Source of the DNA: Limnanthes douglasii subsp. nivea
Taxonomy: Eukaryota > Streptophyta > Magnoliopsida > Brassicales > Limnanthaceae
Assembly: GCA_036936605.1 (NCBI GenBank)
Contig: JAUPFV010000005.1
Span: forward strand, 127,032,453 to 127,096,452
DNA: 64,000 nt
Direction: 5' to 3'
The notes beneath the pieces were generated by a model, which ran no database searches, was not told the origin of the DNA, and saw only the letters and a program-made list of their open reading frames with translations. Below, one piece after another: positions 21,585 through 32,977 of the stretch. Position 1 is the stretch's first letter; each line of letters opens with the position of its first letter. The translations under genes were made by a program, and so were the position numbers.

Positions 21585-22205
21585 ATGACTATTAAATTCC
21601 TTAGTTGGAATGCTAGGGAGTAGGTAATCTATGTACAATTAGGAGAATTAAGTCTATAGTGAAAAATAATCTTTTGATCTCATTGCTCTTCAGGAGCCAA
21701 TGATATCAACCTCTATAATTGATAAAATCACTAAATACCTATGTTTTGATTCCAACTTAGCAAATATTAATAAACTAATTTGGTTAATATTGACAAATAA
21801 TTATAAAAATCAAGTTAAAATGAATAATGATCAATGCTTAAACACAATTGCGACTTATCCTTCAAGCATTAAAGTGATGGTCACATTTGTCTATGCCAAA
21901 TGCACCAGATCCCAAAGACTGACTCTTTGGGATGACCCGAGACTCATATCAAAAACTAATTTTCCTTGGCTTATAGTAGGAGACTTTTTAACATTATTAC
22001 AAAAGCTTCTGAGCAACTTGCATGTTCTATAATATGTCACAAATGAATTGAAGAATTTAATAATATGATTATGGATTGTCAATTAGAAGACCCAGGGTTT
22101 TGTGGATCTAATTTCACTTGGTCTAACCATAGAAAATGGAAGAGATTAGATAGAGCATTACATAATGACCTATGGAGAGACCTTTTTTTATATTACTAAG
22201 GTGAA
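21585..22205 (+). pseudogene. LINE ORF2 N-terminus: AP-type endonuclease
   Basis: ATG 21585 opens MTIKFLSWNAR, the classic start of plant L1 ORF2, but a stop follows at once. LIALQEPM, KVMVTFVYAKCTRSQR and the later GFCGSNFTWSNHRKWKRLDRAL motifs identify the EEP endonuclease, which nicks target DNA. They are spread over different frames, so the copy is dead. Confidence 0.8.
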
Positions 22206-22739
22206 TCATCTTGCCAAAATTGGCTTAAATCATTCACCTTTGCTAATATCTGTTTCTAACAATTCAATCATACCTAAACCTAATTTAAAAATTCCAAAAT
22301 ATGTGGTGTTTGCACCCAGATCTCATAAAGACAGTAGAAAATAATTGGACTGAATCAATAACTGATGATCCTTTATATATCTTCTGCATTAAGTTAAAGA
22401 TTAAAGATATGCCTTAAAAAATGGAACAAAGAGGTATTTAGTAATATTTTTTACAATATTGTCAAATCTTAAGAAGATGTCAAACTTTGTAAGTGAAACC
22501 TTCAAGATAATCCTAATTCTGAAAATAATCAATCACTTAATAAAGCTAGAGCCATACATTTATCTTTGTTTTCCAGAGAAGAAACCTTCTCGCAGCAAAA
22601 GAGTGCCACCATATGGCTTAAATATGGTGACAAGAATACTCAAACTTTCCAGAATTATGTTAAAAAAAGAAGGTAAAAATATTATGGAGAACCTTCTGAT
22701 AACCTATGAATTACTTCATGACATAGACAGAAAAACCAG

Positions 22740-23880
22740 ATGAGGAAACATGATTATTACTTGAGACATGTCTAAAGCATTTGATAGATTGAATTTCAAA
22801 TTCATCTATCAAACTCTTAAAGCATATGGTTTCAATGATCATTTTATTAGTTTAATACAAAAAAGAGTAGAAAACATTAACTACTCTATAATCATTAATG
22901 GCCAATCTGTAGGATATTTTCCTTCTACCAATGGAATCAGGCAAGGAGATCCCATATCTCCTTACCTATTTATCATTGGTGAAGATTTTTTGATAAGAGG
23001 AATTAAAAAGCTAATGAATAACCATCCTTCCATGTTATATAAATCTAGGGGCAGAATCAAAATTCACTGTGTAGCATTCACTGATGATATAATTATATTC
23101 ACCAATGGATCAATGATTAACCTTAAGAAAATCAGTGAATTTTTAGAAACCTATCAATCTATCTCTCGACAACAAATTAACAAAGAGATAACAACTTTTA
23201 TAACTTCTAATCTAATTGATAAGAATAAGATTAATGTTATTGAAAACAACATTGGCTTCAAACATAAACCTCTTCCCTTAGATATTTAGGAATACAAATG
23301 GATACTAAGCATGATCTAATTTACTTTCAGAATTTTATAGATAAAATCAGAAGTAAAATTAATGATTGGAACTCAACCACACTTTCGTTCGGTGGTAGAC
23401 TGATTTTGATTAAATCAGTGCTACTAGCAATTCCTGCTTATCAGATGCAAAGTATAACTCTCCCTAACAATGTTATTGCCAAAATCAATGTTATAATGAA
23501 TAAGTTTCTATGGGGATATAGTGAAAATAAGAAAACAATAATATGGCCTCAGTGCAATAGCCTTTGCAAACCTTTCGATGAAAATGACTTAAATATAAGA
23601 AGTCTTAAAGATATTCAGATTGATATTTCCTATAAACTTTGGTACTCATTTAGAATAAACAATTCACTTTGGGCCAAATTATTACAATCTATATATTGTC
23701 CTGAAATGCATCCATTTAAACTCAAAAGAAACAAAATGTATCAAAAGTTTGGAAAAGGTTACTCAATACTAGAGATACAGCTGAACAATTCATTCACTGG
23801 ATCCCTCGTACTGGTAACAATGATTTTTGGGCTGATAAATGGCATAGCAGTATACCATTAATCAATCTATCAATAAAAAA
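22740..23880 (+). pseudogene. LINE reverse transcriptase and thumb region
   Basis: DMSKAFDRLNF, GIRQGDPISPYLF and the catalytic FTDDIIIF (usually FADD) mark the RT palm. After a stop near 23287 the frame changes, and the conserved SFGGRLILIKSVLLAIPAYQMQ and KFLWGYSENKKTIIWPQC blocks follow, typical of plant LINEs. This domain would copy LINE RNA at the nicked target. Confidence 0.88.
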
Positions 23881-24049
23881 AATATGGTACAAACAAGTTA
23901 AAATCAAAGAATTTTGGCAAAACAATCAATGGAACATACTCAAGCTCAGAAGCAATGTCCTCCAATAACATATTGATAAAATTTGAAAGATTTCAATTCA
24001 TCCAGATATGGAATACAAAGCAATTTGGACAATCTCTCGAGATGGAAAA

Positions 24050-24990
24050 TTCTCATTAAAAGCAACTTAGGATGTCATAAAGGCTAAACATAAAAAAATT
24101 ATAGTCTTTAAAATAATGTGGAAGAACATTTCTCCCAAGAAATGTTCTTTCATTACTTGGCTTAATTTCAGTTGATTCAGTCCTCCAAAAAAGGATTTTA
24201 TCTTTCTTCTAAATGTCAAAACTGCTTCAATAGTGAATCGATAGATCATCTCTTTGTTTCATGCTTAATTTCTTGGAAGCCATGGTTGTATTTATTTGAT
24301 TTGTTTAATATATATCAAGTAAACACATAACAAATAGTTGGTTCTCTTCATCTGCCAAACATATTCATGTTAAGAATATTATTTCAACTCAGATTATATG
24401 GTCAATCTGGAAGCTTAGAAATAATAGTAAACATGACAATATAAGTTACAATTCTAAGTCCATTATTGACAATGTTATATATTTGGTTAATATGTTAAAT
24501 AATCCAAGTATCAGTAGTTATAAACACTCGTCTAGTGACCTGAATGTAGCTACGAAACTGCATTGTTTCAATCATTTAAAAAAACAGACCAAAAGTATAT
24601 ATGTTAAATGGCATCCTCTAACATTAGGTAGAATCAAACTGAATTGTGATGGTGCTTCTCTCTCCAATGGAGAATCCAGTGTTGGTTTTGTCCTTAGGAA
24701 GCCTGATGGTAGTATAATAATTTCTAAAGGAATAATAATAGGCAAATGTTCCCTTATAGTCGCAGAAACTATATCAATATTAGAAAGATTAATATATTGC
24801 AAACAAAATAATTACAGTAAAGTTGATATAGAGATTGATTCTCTAGTGTCATTCAATATGTTGAGCTATGGTTCTTATCCTTGGTACTTAGAACTAGTTG
24901 TCAAATGCTGTGGGAACCTTATTTCTCCAACTATAGTGATTAGAAATATTGTTAGAGAATAGAATTTTGCGGCTGATTTGATGGCCAAAC
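24050..24990 (+). pseudogene. LINE zf-RVT and C-terminal RNase H
   Basis: A zinc-binding zf-RVT block (KCQNCFNSESIDHLFVSC, about 24215-24270) precedes an RNase H domain (24590-24960). Its catalytic residues are visible in NCDGASLSN, VAETISIL and EIDSLVSF. A TAG at 24960-24962 interrupts the frame just before FAADLMAKH, which carries the last conserved Asp. A C-terminal RNase H is known in a subset of plant L1 elements. Confidence 0.8.
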
Positions 24991-25507
24991 ATACTATTAA
25001 GACCAAATCTTAGTGTCTTTTTATAACTTCTAATAGTCTTGCGGCTCTTAGGGCTATTATTCATCTTGAAAGCATTGGAGTTGGCTACCTAAGATCAAAT
25101 ACATAACAGTTTAACTGTAACTAACATGAGGCAAGGAATCTTTAAGCATTATTTTTTCTAACTGCTTGCAGGTACAGTTACAACAGAATAACTTAGAAAG
25201 AAGGAGCAGTTTTATAGACAAGAAACTGAAACAACGGAATAGAAGTTAGATGGAGATACCGAAGCAACGAGATATAAGGACAACTAGGCATAACACTTTT
25301 AAGCATGAGAAGAAAAATCTACAATTGTTGAACTTCAACAAAGTAGCAAGATTTGAAGTAATGTAATATTAGTGATTAACAATGTGTTAAATCTTCTGTA
25401 TTAAAACTTTTCAACATTGTAACAACTTCCGACTTCAATATCAATAAAAAACTTTTGTTGGTTAAAAAAAATTATGATTTAATAAAAAGAATATACTAAT
25501 AAATATT

Positions 25508-26149
25508 AGTGAGATAGACTTATACTAAATGACGTAAAAACGATTCAACAATAGTCAATAGTAGTAGTGGTTATTTTGTTTCTTCATAGTTATGTCCTGG
25601 AGAATTAATAATCATTTTATTTTATTTTATGTTGTATCTTCAAAATTAAATTATATGTAATTACATTGTTGTTTCTCTTTGCGTGTCTCTTTACATATAT
25701 ACTGTATAATTCATTTAACATCTCCGGTGGAATGAAGAGTCCTACTGACAAACATTAAAACTCCCGTAAACCAGAGTGCCGACAACCTCCAGAGAACAGT
25801 CGTGCGGTATTCTTTTAGGTGTTATCAAAATGCTCTAACCAGCAACAACTGCTCGTCCAGGCGGTGGTTTCCGTTCACTTGTTCCATTTCGCAGATAAAA
25901 CACGTGCTAGTTTTCGTTCACCGAGTCTCTATCGTCTGCTCTCCAACACTATGGACGTTAAATAGCTGTAAGAAGACTCAATCAACCCAACTTCGACAAC
26001 GTTTACGGCAATAAGATTCAATTAACCAAAGCTTCAACAACTCCGTAAATTTTTCAATCTTAAATTATTTTATATTATCATATACTTTTTGTAATTTATT
26101 TGTCAACGGTATGAAAGACAGTGCAACTTTGTTTTCATTCGGTTCTCAA
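25508..26149. other. Unassigned region right of the LINE
   Basis: There is mixed AT-rich sequence, then more GC-balanced sequence from about 25720. I see no protein family, terminal repeat or RNA gene. Confidence 0.4.
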
Positions 26150-26310
26150 CTAAATGATGAGTCAGGGATCCTTGCTGAAGCTCCAATAGCCTATTTTAGT
26201 GTATGATTAGCATATTCATAGAACTTCAAAGCTTCAGCCCAGTCTCCTCTGAATCCGGCATACACAGCAACGTAGCAAAACTCAACGCTAGTAAGAAACG
26301 AACTAGTAAT
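26150..26310 (-). pseudogene. Possible captured exon fragment resembling TRAPPC11 (foie gras domain)
   Basis: The minus strand reads VAVYAGFRGDWAEALKFYE followed by IGASARIP after an in-frame stop. This resembles the conserved motif of the trafficking subunit TRAPPC11 (pattern YAEFRGDWxEALRFYExAY, then IGTSTRLP), recalled from knowledge of the family. TRAPPC11 acts in ER-to-Golgi vesicle tethering. Only about 50 codons are seen, with a stop and no neighbouring exons, so this is at most a dispersed gene fragment. The identification is tentative. Confidence 0.4.
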
Positions 26311-26399
26311 GTGTCTGCCTTATGAAAGAATGACACTCGTCCACCACCACCTAGCTTCAGCTCACGCCGACTTCTGCCGATCTCTCTGCCTCAGCTATT

Positions 26400-28160
26400 T
26401 CTTCATTTGCCTCTGGTGAGCCTCTTTCAGTCTACGGCCAAAACTTCCCTTGTATTCCTCCACTCTATTACTCCGTCCGCAACCTGACCAAGGGGGCGTC
26501 CGCAACCCTAACTGCAACCTGCTTGGATCAGAAACTCTAGGTCCAGACATTTCCGATACCATATCAGTAATCTCCTCCGATTCGTCACTCTCTCTCTACC
26601 GTTGTCTCCTCCAACCCGGCGGTGGTAGATCGTCTCCCAAAATATCGAAAGCTTTCCTCGGCACATCGCAAGGTACTTATATCCAGCACGCAAGTCGGAC
26701 CTTGCATTTCCGACTTTTAAGAACGCATAGCGGCCCAATCACAAGCCTAATCTTCTCACTTACAACCCTCTTATTATCGGATTGGTCAGGTACAGTTCTG
26801 TTGCTATAGATGTCATAAATCATAGATTTATTGCTTTGTGTGTGTACTGCTGTATTGTATTGGTTAGGTTGGATGCATGTATTGCATACTCTTTTATTGT
26901 CGTATGCATTGATGCATGTGTGTAATAGTTTGTTCTCATGGTGTACTAGATGCAATGTTTCATCATTACATACAACTTCCATTCCAAATCTGGTCTCCTG
27001 CGTACATAGTGTGATATCGCGTGTGTACATATGTATATGCAGATATGTGCATTGTGTTGTTAGTGTCATGTGTATCACAACATACATACATTCTATATTA
27101 GAATGTATCTATTATTCGCACGTATATATACACATGTTATATGCTACATCAACCTTTCCATAGAAGCATTTTCCCAAGTTCACTGAACTTTTAGCAAAGT
27201 TGATCGGTTAGGCCAGAGGCTATATCTTGATGTCTTGAAAGTCAGAGTTTTTTCCCTCAGCGAAGAAACCTTCAGAAACTAATATGGCAGAGCTGCAAGA
27301 TTCTGAAAACCAGTATGTTCCATCAGTAACTGAATCAGGAGACCCCAAGGCTATTTCGGTAACACCTTTAACACCTCAACAAGCTCATGCATCGCGACCC
27401 TCTGACAACAACTCTACGTGAATAGCTCCCGCACTTTTAGCTCCGCCTTCTTCTCCTGTGTCATTTACGAATTTCGCTCTCCAGTCAACTGCACGGTCAC
27501 TCAAATGCTTCTCATCATTCTTTGCCACATCACCTGCAACCTCATTGATGGTAGCCACTAAACCATATGCTCATGAGACACAACTGATTTATTTACGTGT
27601 CTGCTGCTCAACATTTACAACTAAGCCACCCACTGCTCCTCTTACTACCCATCCAGAGTTGGCACACCTCACTACACCTTCGTCGCCAGATGTACATTTT
27701 GTTAGGTTCTTGGCATCTTCCATGGGCTTCCTTCTACAAAAGCAAGCAACAAGAACCACTTTCCAACTCTATCAACGCAAAACACAACAACTACAGTCAC
27801 CAAAGTATCTGTGACAGGCAAAGAAAAAACAATGATAATGTGGGGATAGTATGCTGAACAAATACATTCTTTGATACGTCACTCCCGAGTATCATATAGA
27901 AGAACTGACTCGCTTCTTTAAGAGACGACTGACCATCAATAACTTGCTGCCATCACTTCGCGTTGTAACATCCTGTTTTTCGCCATCTCAGTGAAACTTC
28001 CATTGTCATACTGGGTGGTTCAAACGGTTTGCTCCACTTACAAGGAACTGTTCTGCATATTCAGCCTCAATGCCATTTGAAGAACATTTTCTTCTTGATA
28101 ATAGCAAAAAATATATATACAAAGGTAGTAAAACCAAACAAAACGAATTTGGGGAAATGA
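26400..28160 (+). pseudogene. Gene-like unit of unknown family with a possible leader intron
   Basis: The GC-balanced, pyrimidine-rich sequence (26340-26790) looks like a leader. A CAG/GTACAG donor near 26789 and a TTTTTTCCCTCAG acceptor near 27262 enclose a T- and TG-rich stretch typical of a plant intron. ATG 27285 then opens MAELQDSENQYVPSVTESGD, which is Ser/Thr/Pro-rich. After a TGA at 27419-27421 the reading stays open to about 27811 in the same frame. I do not recognise the protein. The unit is interrupted by the Reina-like element at 28163 and may continue at 33302. It could be a host pseudogene or the 5' part of a retroelement. Confidence 0.3.
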
Positions 28161-28162
28161 TC

Positions 28163-28239
28163 TGTTACAGTCATCAATTAGGGCTTAAATGAATGAAAAG
28201 TAACGGTAGGAGTAGGAGACCAATAGGATCTCTGTAACA
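28163..28239 (-). repeat. Truncated 3' LTR of the Reina-like element (77 bp)
   Basis: It keeps the outer 8 bases TGTTACAG and then jumps to TCATCAATTAGGG, which lies at about 33229 in the complete LTR. The remaining 69 bases match the complete LTR essentially perfectly. About 247 bp are missing, and the break lies at a shared ACAG. Confidence 0.85.
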
Positions 28240-28253
28240 TTGCCCCTTTCTTC
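28240..28253 (-). promoter_or_regulatory. Polypurine tract of the Reina-like element
   Basis: On the minus strand, GAAGAAAGGGGCAA abuts the TGTTACAG of the 3' LTR. It would prime plus-strand synthesis. Confidence 0.75.
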
Positions 28254-28268
28254 GGAACATCCTTGTTC

Positions 28269-30386
28269 TCAAGGATTGAAATTTGGATACTTGGCGGCGA
28301 AGTTTTGGTAAAACTCCCAAGTAGCAGCCGATGACGGATAACCCTTCCATTGAACGAGAACTTTGGTGACAGCGGCGTTGCGGTGCTTGACTGTTTTGAG
28401 TTCCAAGATTGCTTCGGGTTCTTTAGAATTTCCCAAGTCGACGAGGTATGGAGGCAGAGCAGAGATTGTTGACGGTGGGTTAGGGCAAAACTTCAGTTGG
28501 CTCACATGAAAAACGTCGTGAATGGCTGCGGTGGCCGGAAGCTCCAACTTGTAGGCAACGCTCCCAATTTTATCTGTAACACGAAAAGGACCATAATATT
28601 TCGGAGCAAGCTTATTCGGTACCTTGTTTGTTTTCAACGAATTCTGCCGGTATGGTTGGAGCTTGAGGTACACATAATCGCCTAGGTTGAATGCGCGGTG
28701 GGAGCGGTATAAATCTGCAGTTTGCTTCATTCGATGTTGGGTTCGATTCAAATGAAACTTTAACATCCGGAGGATATCTTCCCGCTTTTGTAGAGTCTTA
28801 TCGATAGTGGGTGACTTGCTTTCTCCGGATAGGTAAGGCAGGTGGGTTGGAGGCGGGTATCCGTAAACGGCTTCGAACGGCGTCATGCGTGTAGCGGTGT
28901 GGTAGGTCGTATTATACCACCACTTGGCTAAGGAAAGCCATTTGGACCATGTGGTTGGAGCTTTACCTGTCTTACAGCGTAAATAAGTCTCAAGTGTTCG
29001 ATTGGTGACCTCTGTTTGGCCATCGGTTTGTGGATGATAGGCGGAAGAATGGCGAAGATCCACTCCATGTACTCGAAAAAGTTCTTGCCAAATTTCGCTT
29101 AGAAAAGTAGGGTCGCGATCGCTAATAAGCTCATTCGGCATACCATGGTGTTTGAAGACATTATCGAGATAAATGTGAGCAATATCAAAAGCGGTATATG
29201 GATGCGAGATGGCGATGAAGTGCGCCTGTTTGCTTAACCGATCGATAACGAAAAGTATACAATGCTTCCCGGCTGATTTTGGAAGTCCTTCGATAAAGTC
29301 AAGGCTAACTGATTCCCAAAGTCCGTCCGGTATAGGCAGTGGTTGTAACAAACCCTGTCGTTTTGTCCTGTCGTATTTGTTTCGTTGACATATCGCACAG
29401 TTCCGTACATAATTTTGTATTTCCGTACTCATTTTCGGCCAATAAAATAGAGTTTTAGCACGATGAAGAGTAGAGTCACGACCCGAGTGACCTCCAACCG
29501 CTGAATCATGTAACCACTGAAGAATTGATAATTTGGTGTCTTTGTGGTTTCCGATAACTAGCTTTCCTTTCCTGCGCAGTTCGTTATTGGTGTACGTATA
29601 GTGCGGATGAACATTCGGACCAGCAACAATATCGTCGATGATTTGTTTGAGGGAAGGATCAGATTGCCAAAGAAGCCGGATGGAATCAAAAAAATCCGAA
29701 TGAACCGTAGACAACGTAAGACTAAGGAGTTGTGAACCGGAAACCCGTGATAGAGCATCGGCAGCATGGTTTTCTTTTCCGTGTTTGTACTCAATAACAA
29801 AATTGTAACCCATCAACTTAGAAAGCCACATGTGTTGAAAAGGAGTAGTGACTTTTTGCTCCATCATATATTTGATACTCTTTTGATCGGTTTTGATGAT
29901 GAATAAGCCATGAGCAAGGTAAGCATGCCATTGTTGAACTGCATATACAACCGCAAGTAACTCCTTTTCATAAACCGAAAGTCGTTGGTGTCGAGGTCCC
30001 AAAGCTCGACTAATATAGCATATCGGATGATTCTCTTGCATAAGAACTGCTCCGATCCCGACGTTAGAAGCATCGATTTCGACGATAAAAGTTTTGGCAA
30101 AATCCGCTAAGGCTAAAACAGGAGTAGACGATAAAACTCTTTTTAAAGCTGTAAAAGCCGCGTTTGTTTCATCATTCCATTCGAAACTATCTTTTTTTAA
30201 CAAGTTGGCCATGGGCCTAGCGATCACGGTATATCCTTTGATGAACCTCCGATAGTAATTAGCAAGTCCCAAAAAACCGCGTAACTGTTTTTTGCGTGGT
30301 CGGTGTAGGCCATTGCGTAATACTGTCAACTTTACCCGGATCGGTTTCAACTCCCTTTGCCGAAATGAAGTGTCCCAAATACTCAA
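28269..30386 (-). pseudogene. Reina-like pol, C-terminal part: RNase H, integrase, chromodomain
   Basis: This frame is 705 codons long; its first ~33 are out-of-frame sequence. It then continues RT from the block KQLRGFLGLANYYRRF. RNase H has EIDASNVGIGAVL (about residue 104), YEKELLAVVYAV and DQKS. Integrase has the HHCC finger (HSGRDS ... CAICQR, residues 300-336) and catalytic residues in SLDFIEG (about 363), ISDRDPTF (about 423) and QTEVTNR (about 459). A GPFRVTDKIG module follows. The C-terminus is a clear chromodomain (ILELKTVKH ... VLVQWKGYPSSAATWE), which in chromoviruses is thought to guide insertion to marked chromatin. It is intact apart from the upstream frameshift. Confidence 0.92.
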
Positions 30387-32913
30387 TTATGGTTGCTCCA
30401 AAAATGCATTTGCTTTCTTTGAGGTAAAGTTGTTGTTGGCGGAGGATCTCGAAAACGGTTTGTAGGTGGGTGAGATGTGCTTCCCAAGTAGAGCTATACA
30501 ACAAGATATCGTCGAAAAAAACGAGTACAAACTTTCGCGTAACTTCACTAAAAATGTGATTCATGAGGCTCTGAAAAGTACAAGGGGCATTTGTGAGACC
30601 AAACGTCATAACAACATATTCATAGTGTCCGGAGTGAGTCTTGAATGCTGTTTTATAGATATCTTCGGGTGACATTCGTAGTTGGTGAAAACCCGTACGG
30701 AGGTCCAATTTTGAAAAGTATACAGCCCCACCCAATTCATCTAACAGGTCTTCTAACAGTGGAATAGGATATTTGTCTTTGATGGTTTGTTTGTTTAACC
30801 CGCGATAATCAACGCACAACCTCCAAGTACCATCTTTCTTCTTTACTAAAACAATTGGGGAAGCATACGGACTAGAACTATGTTCGATTATTCCTTGGTT
30901 TAACATATCTTTTATCATCTTGTCTATTTCATCATTTTGAAGGGATGAGTAGCGATAGGGTCGGAGATTAACGGGATTAGAACTGCTTACCACAGGAATT
31001 TTGTGATTAAACCCTTCACGAAAAGGCGGTAAAGCTGTGGGTTCGATGAAAATTCCAGAGTACGAACTGATCAACTCACGCAGCGTAGAGTCCGTAGAAA
31101 ATTCAGTTTTGGTCGCCGAAATATGAGAAAAAAGAGCTTTTGGGTTTAAGTCGTCTAAAACGTCATCTGTTATCTCATGGCCAAACAACAATGCGATCTG
31201 AGGTTCTTGAAGCATTAACTTGTTCAAACTTGCTCCGTTGATCGCCTTACAACCCTTGTTTACATTCCCACGCAACACATGCTTCAAACCATTAAGGTTG
31301 AATTCCATTCGGAGGTTGAGAAAATCCCATAAAATTGGACCGAGGGTGTGCAACCATTGAATACCTAGCACAAAATCACAACAGTCAAGGTTTAAAGTTC
31401 TTACCTCGGTGGTGAGATCATAGCCTTGTACTTTGCAAGAAAAATTGCTACACTTGTATTTTGTAACAATTGTGCTTCCTAGGGCGGCGGAAACCACCAT
31501 CGGTTTAGTCGCTTCGAGAGGGCAACCGATTTCATTGGCAACCTTTAGGTCCAAGAAGTTGTGTGTACTCCCGGGATCAATCAAAATGTGGATCTTTCGC
31601 TTACCACTTTGTCCTGTCAAACGCATACAATTGAAGGTTGTGTTGCCCGTCAGTGCGTGTAGCGATATCATAGGCGGTTGTGTTTGCTCTGACTCAACAG
31701 CCGTCGTGTTGACGACGTCATGAACCTCATCTACATCGGAAAGTTCAGATTCTGCATCACCTTCCATGACATATATATGAGCCTTGCGATGGGTTTGTTG
31801 ATGGTCGAGAGTGAAGATTTCATCGCAATACATGCACAGACCTTTTTGTTTGCGATCTTGCATCTCTTGCCAAGTAAATTTTCGGGGTGTTTGGTTGTTG
31901 TTTCTTGAGATTAAATTTGGCGTCTGATGTGTTTGTGTGTTGCTAGGGGCAGTGGGTAAAAGCGGTGGCTTGGAGTTTTGATTCGGATATTTCGGTGTTT
32001 GATAGGTGTTTGGAGAAGAATATGTGTGGGGTTTGAATGAGGGTCGTTGTGGTTTGTGAGGGAGTAGGCGTAAATATGATTCATGCATCATAGCTATTTT
32101 TGCTACTTCGGCAACAGATTCCACATTCTGAAACTGTCTCACATGAAGCTGCAAATGTGGATTTAGATTAGTTAAGAAAATACTTAACGCATGGGCGCGT
32201 GGTAGGGATAACCGTGTGAGTTTACACTCAAATTTATCATGAAACACCTCGACCGAATCGGTCTCTTGTTGTAAGCTAACCAACTCCGATAATGGATCGA
32301 CATACAAACCTCCAAAGCGAGTAGAAATTGCAAGAACATATTCTGTCCAGGGTGGGTATCGATTGAAACGTTCTGCAATATAGTTGTGGTGCCATTGCAA
32401 TGCCTTTCCTGTCATATGGATAGTAGCGAGTCTTACCTTCGATTCATCTAGCGTTCCGTCAAGCGCAAAGAATTGTTCGCATTTAAAAACCCAATCGTGT
32501 AGGTCGGATCCATCAAAAATAGGAAACCCAACCTTAGTAAGGCGGGTGAGCAAACCGTTTGTTGGTGTCGTACGAGGCTCCTGATTAGTTCCACGATTCG
32601 AACCGGGGACAAGGTTCAGCGAATCAGGTGGTTCCGGAGAGAATGTTCGGGGAAGCGTCGTGAAAACGCCGGAATGTGAAGGATCGTCGTCAACCAGCGG
32701 ACGCTTTTTAGGGTTCTGTGTAATAGGCCGTAGCTCCGCAAACATGTTCTTAATATCGTTGAATCGAGCAGTCATCTCATTCCTCAAGAGATCGTTTTGT
32801 TTGAGTTGAGCCACACGATTTTCTTCATTTTGCTTGGCTTGATCGGCCTGAACTTGCTTCATCTCCTCAAGTTGCTTGTTAACCTCGATCAAAGTTTGTG
32901 CCCTAGTTTCCAT
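30259..32913 (-). pseudogene. Reina-like gag-protease-RT, ending at a frameshift
   Basis: It begins METRAQTLIEVNKQ at 32913 and gives 884 codons. The N-terminus is predicted coiled coil (residues 5-60). The gag core runs about 125-285, and the finger variant GLCMYCDEIFTLDH lies near 358-371. The protease active site reads LIDPGSTHNF (about 445). The RT runs about 650-810, with VKKKDGTWRLCVDYRGLN, YFSKLDLRTGFHQL, TFGLTNAPCTF and catalytic FFDD (799-802). The frame is lost at 30288-30293, where a six-base A run (minus strand) has one base too many relative to KQLRGF. The next frame carries the rest of pol with ~125 bases of overlap. The break could be a recent mutation or a homopolymer error. 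Otherwise the ORF is unusually well preserved for this window. Confidence 0.92.
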
Positions 32914-32963
32914 GACTGCTTATTTTGAAGTAGAAAAAAAAAATCCGGGTCCGGAAGATCGAT

Positions 32964-32976
32964 GGCTCTAATACCA
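32964..32976 (-). promoter_or_regulatory. Primer-binding site of the Reina-like element
   Basis: On the minus strand TGGTATTAGAGCC lies one base after the 5' LTR. It is complementary to initiator Met-tRNA with one variant base against TGGTATCAGAGC. Confidence 0.85.
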
Positions 32977-32977
32977 A

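Larger units (their letters stand above)
20835..25470 (+). mobile_element. Degenerate L1-type LINE (non-LTR retrotransposon)
   Basis: Remains of both LINE proteins are in order on the plus strand. First comes an ORF1 DUF4283-like motif (SHVWISMPKLPEG, about 21010-21045). The endonuclease (from 21585), RT (about 22740-23880), zf-RVT (about 24050-24290) and RNase H (24590-24990) follow. The 3' end is non-coding sequence with a short A run near 25462-25470. Stops and indels are frequent. No convincing target-site duplication was found, and the 5' end is uncertain. The 5' part of ORF1 seems missing. Confidence 0.85.

Noticed and set aside
20742..25507. The 13-bp match ACTAATAAATATT at 20742-20754 and 25495-25507 as the target-site duplication of the LINE.
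   Set aside because: The right copy is not next to the A run and the left copy is ~90 bases from recognisable LINE sequence. In such AT-rich DNA the match could be chance.
26831..27163. A 110-codon plus-strand ORF and an overlapping 136-codon minus-strand ORF as genes.
   Set aside because: They are low-complexity TG/CA-rich readings inside what looks like an intron, with no family resemblance.
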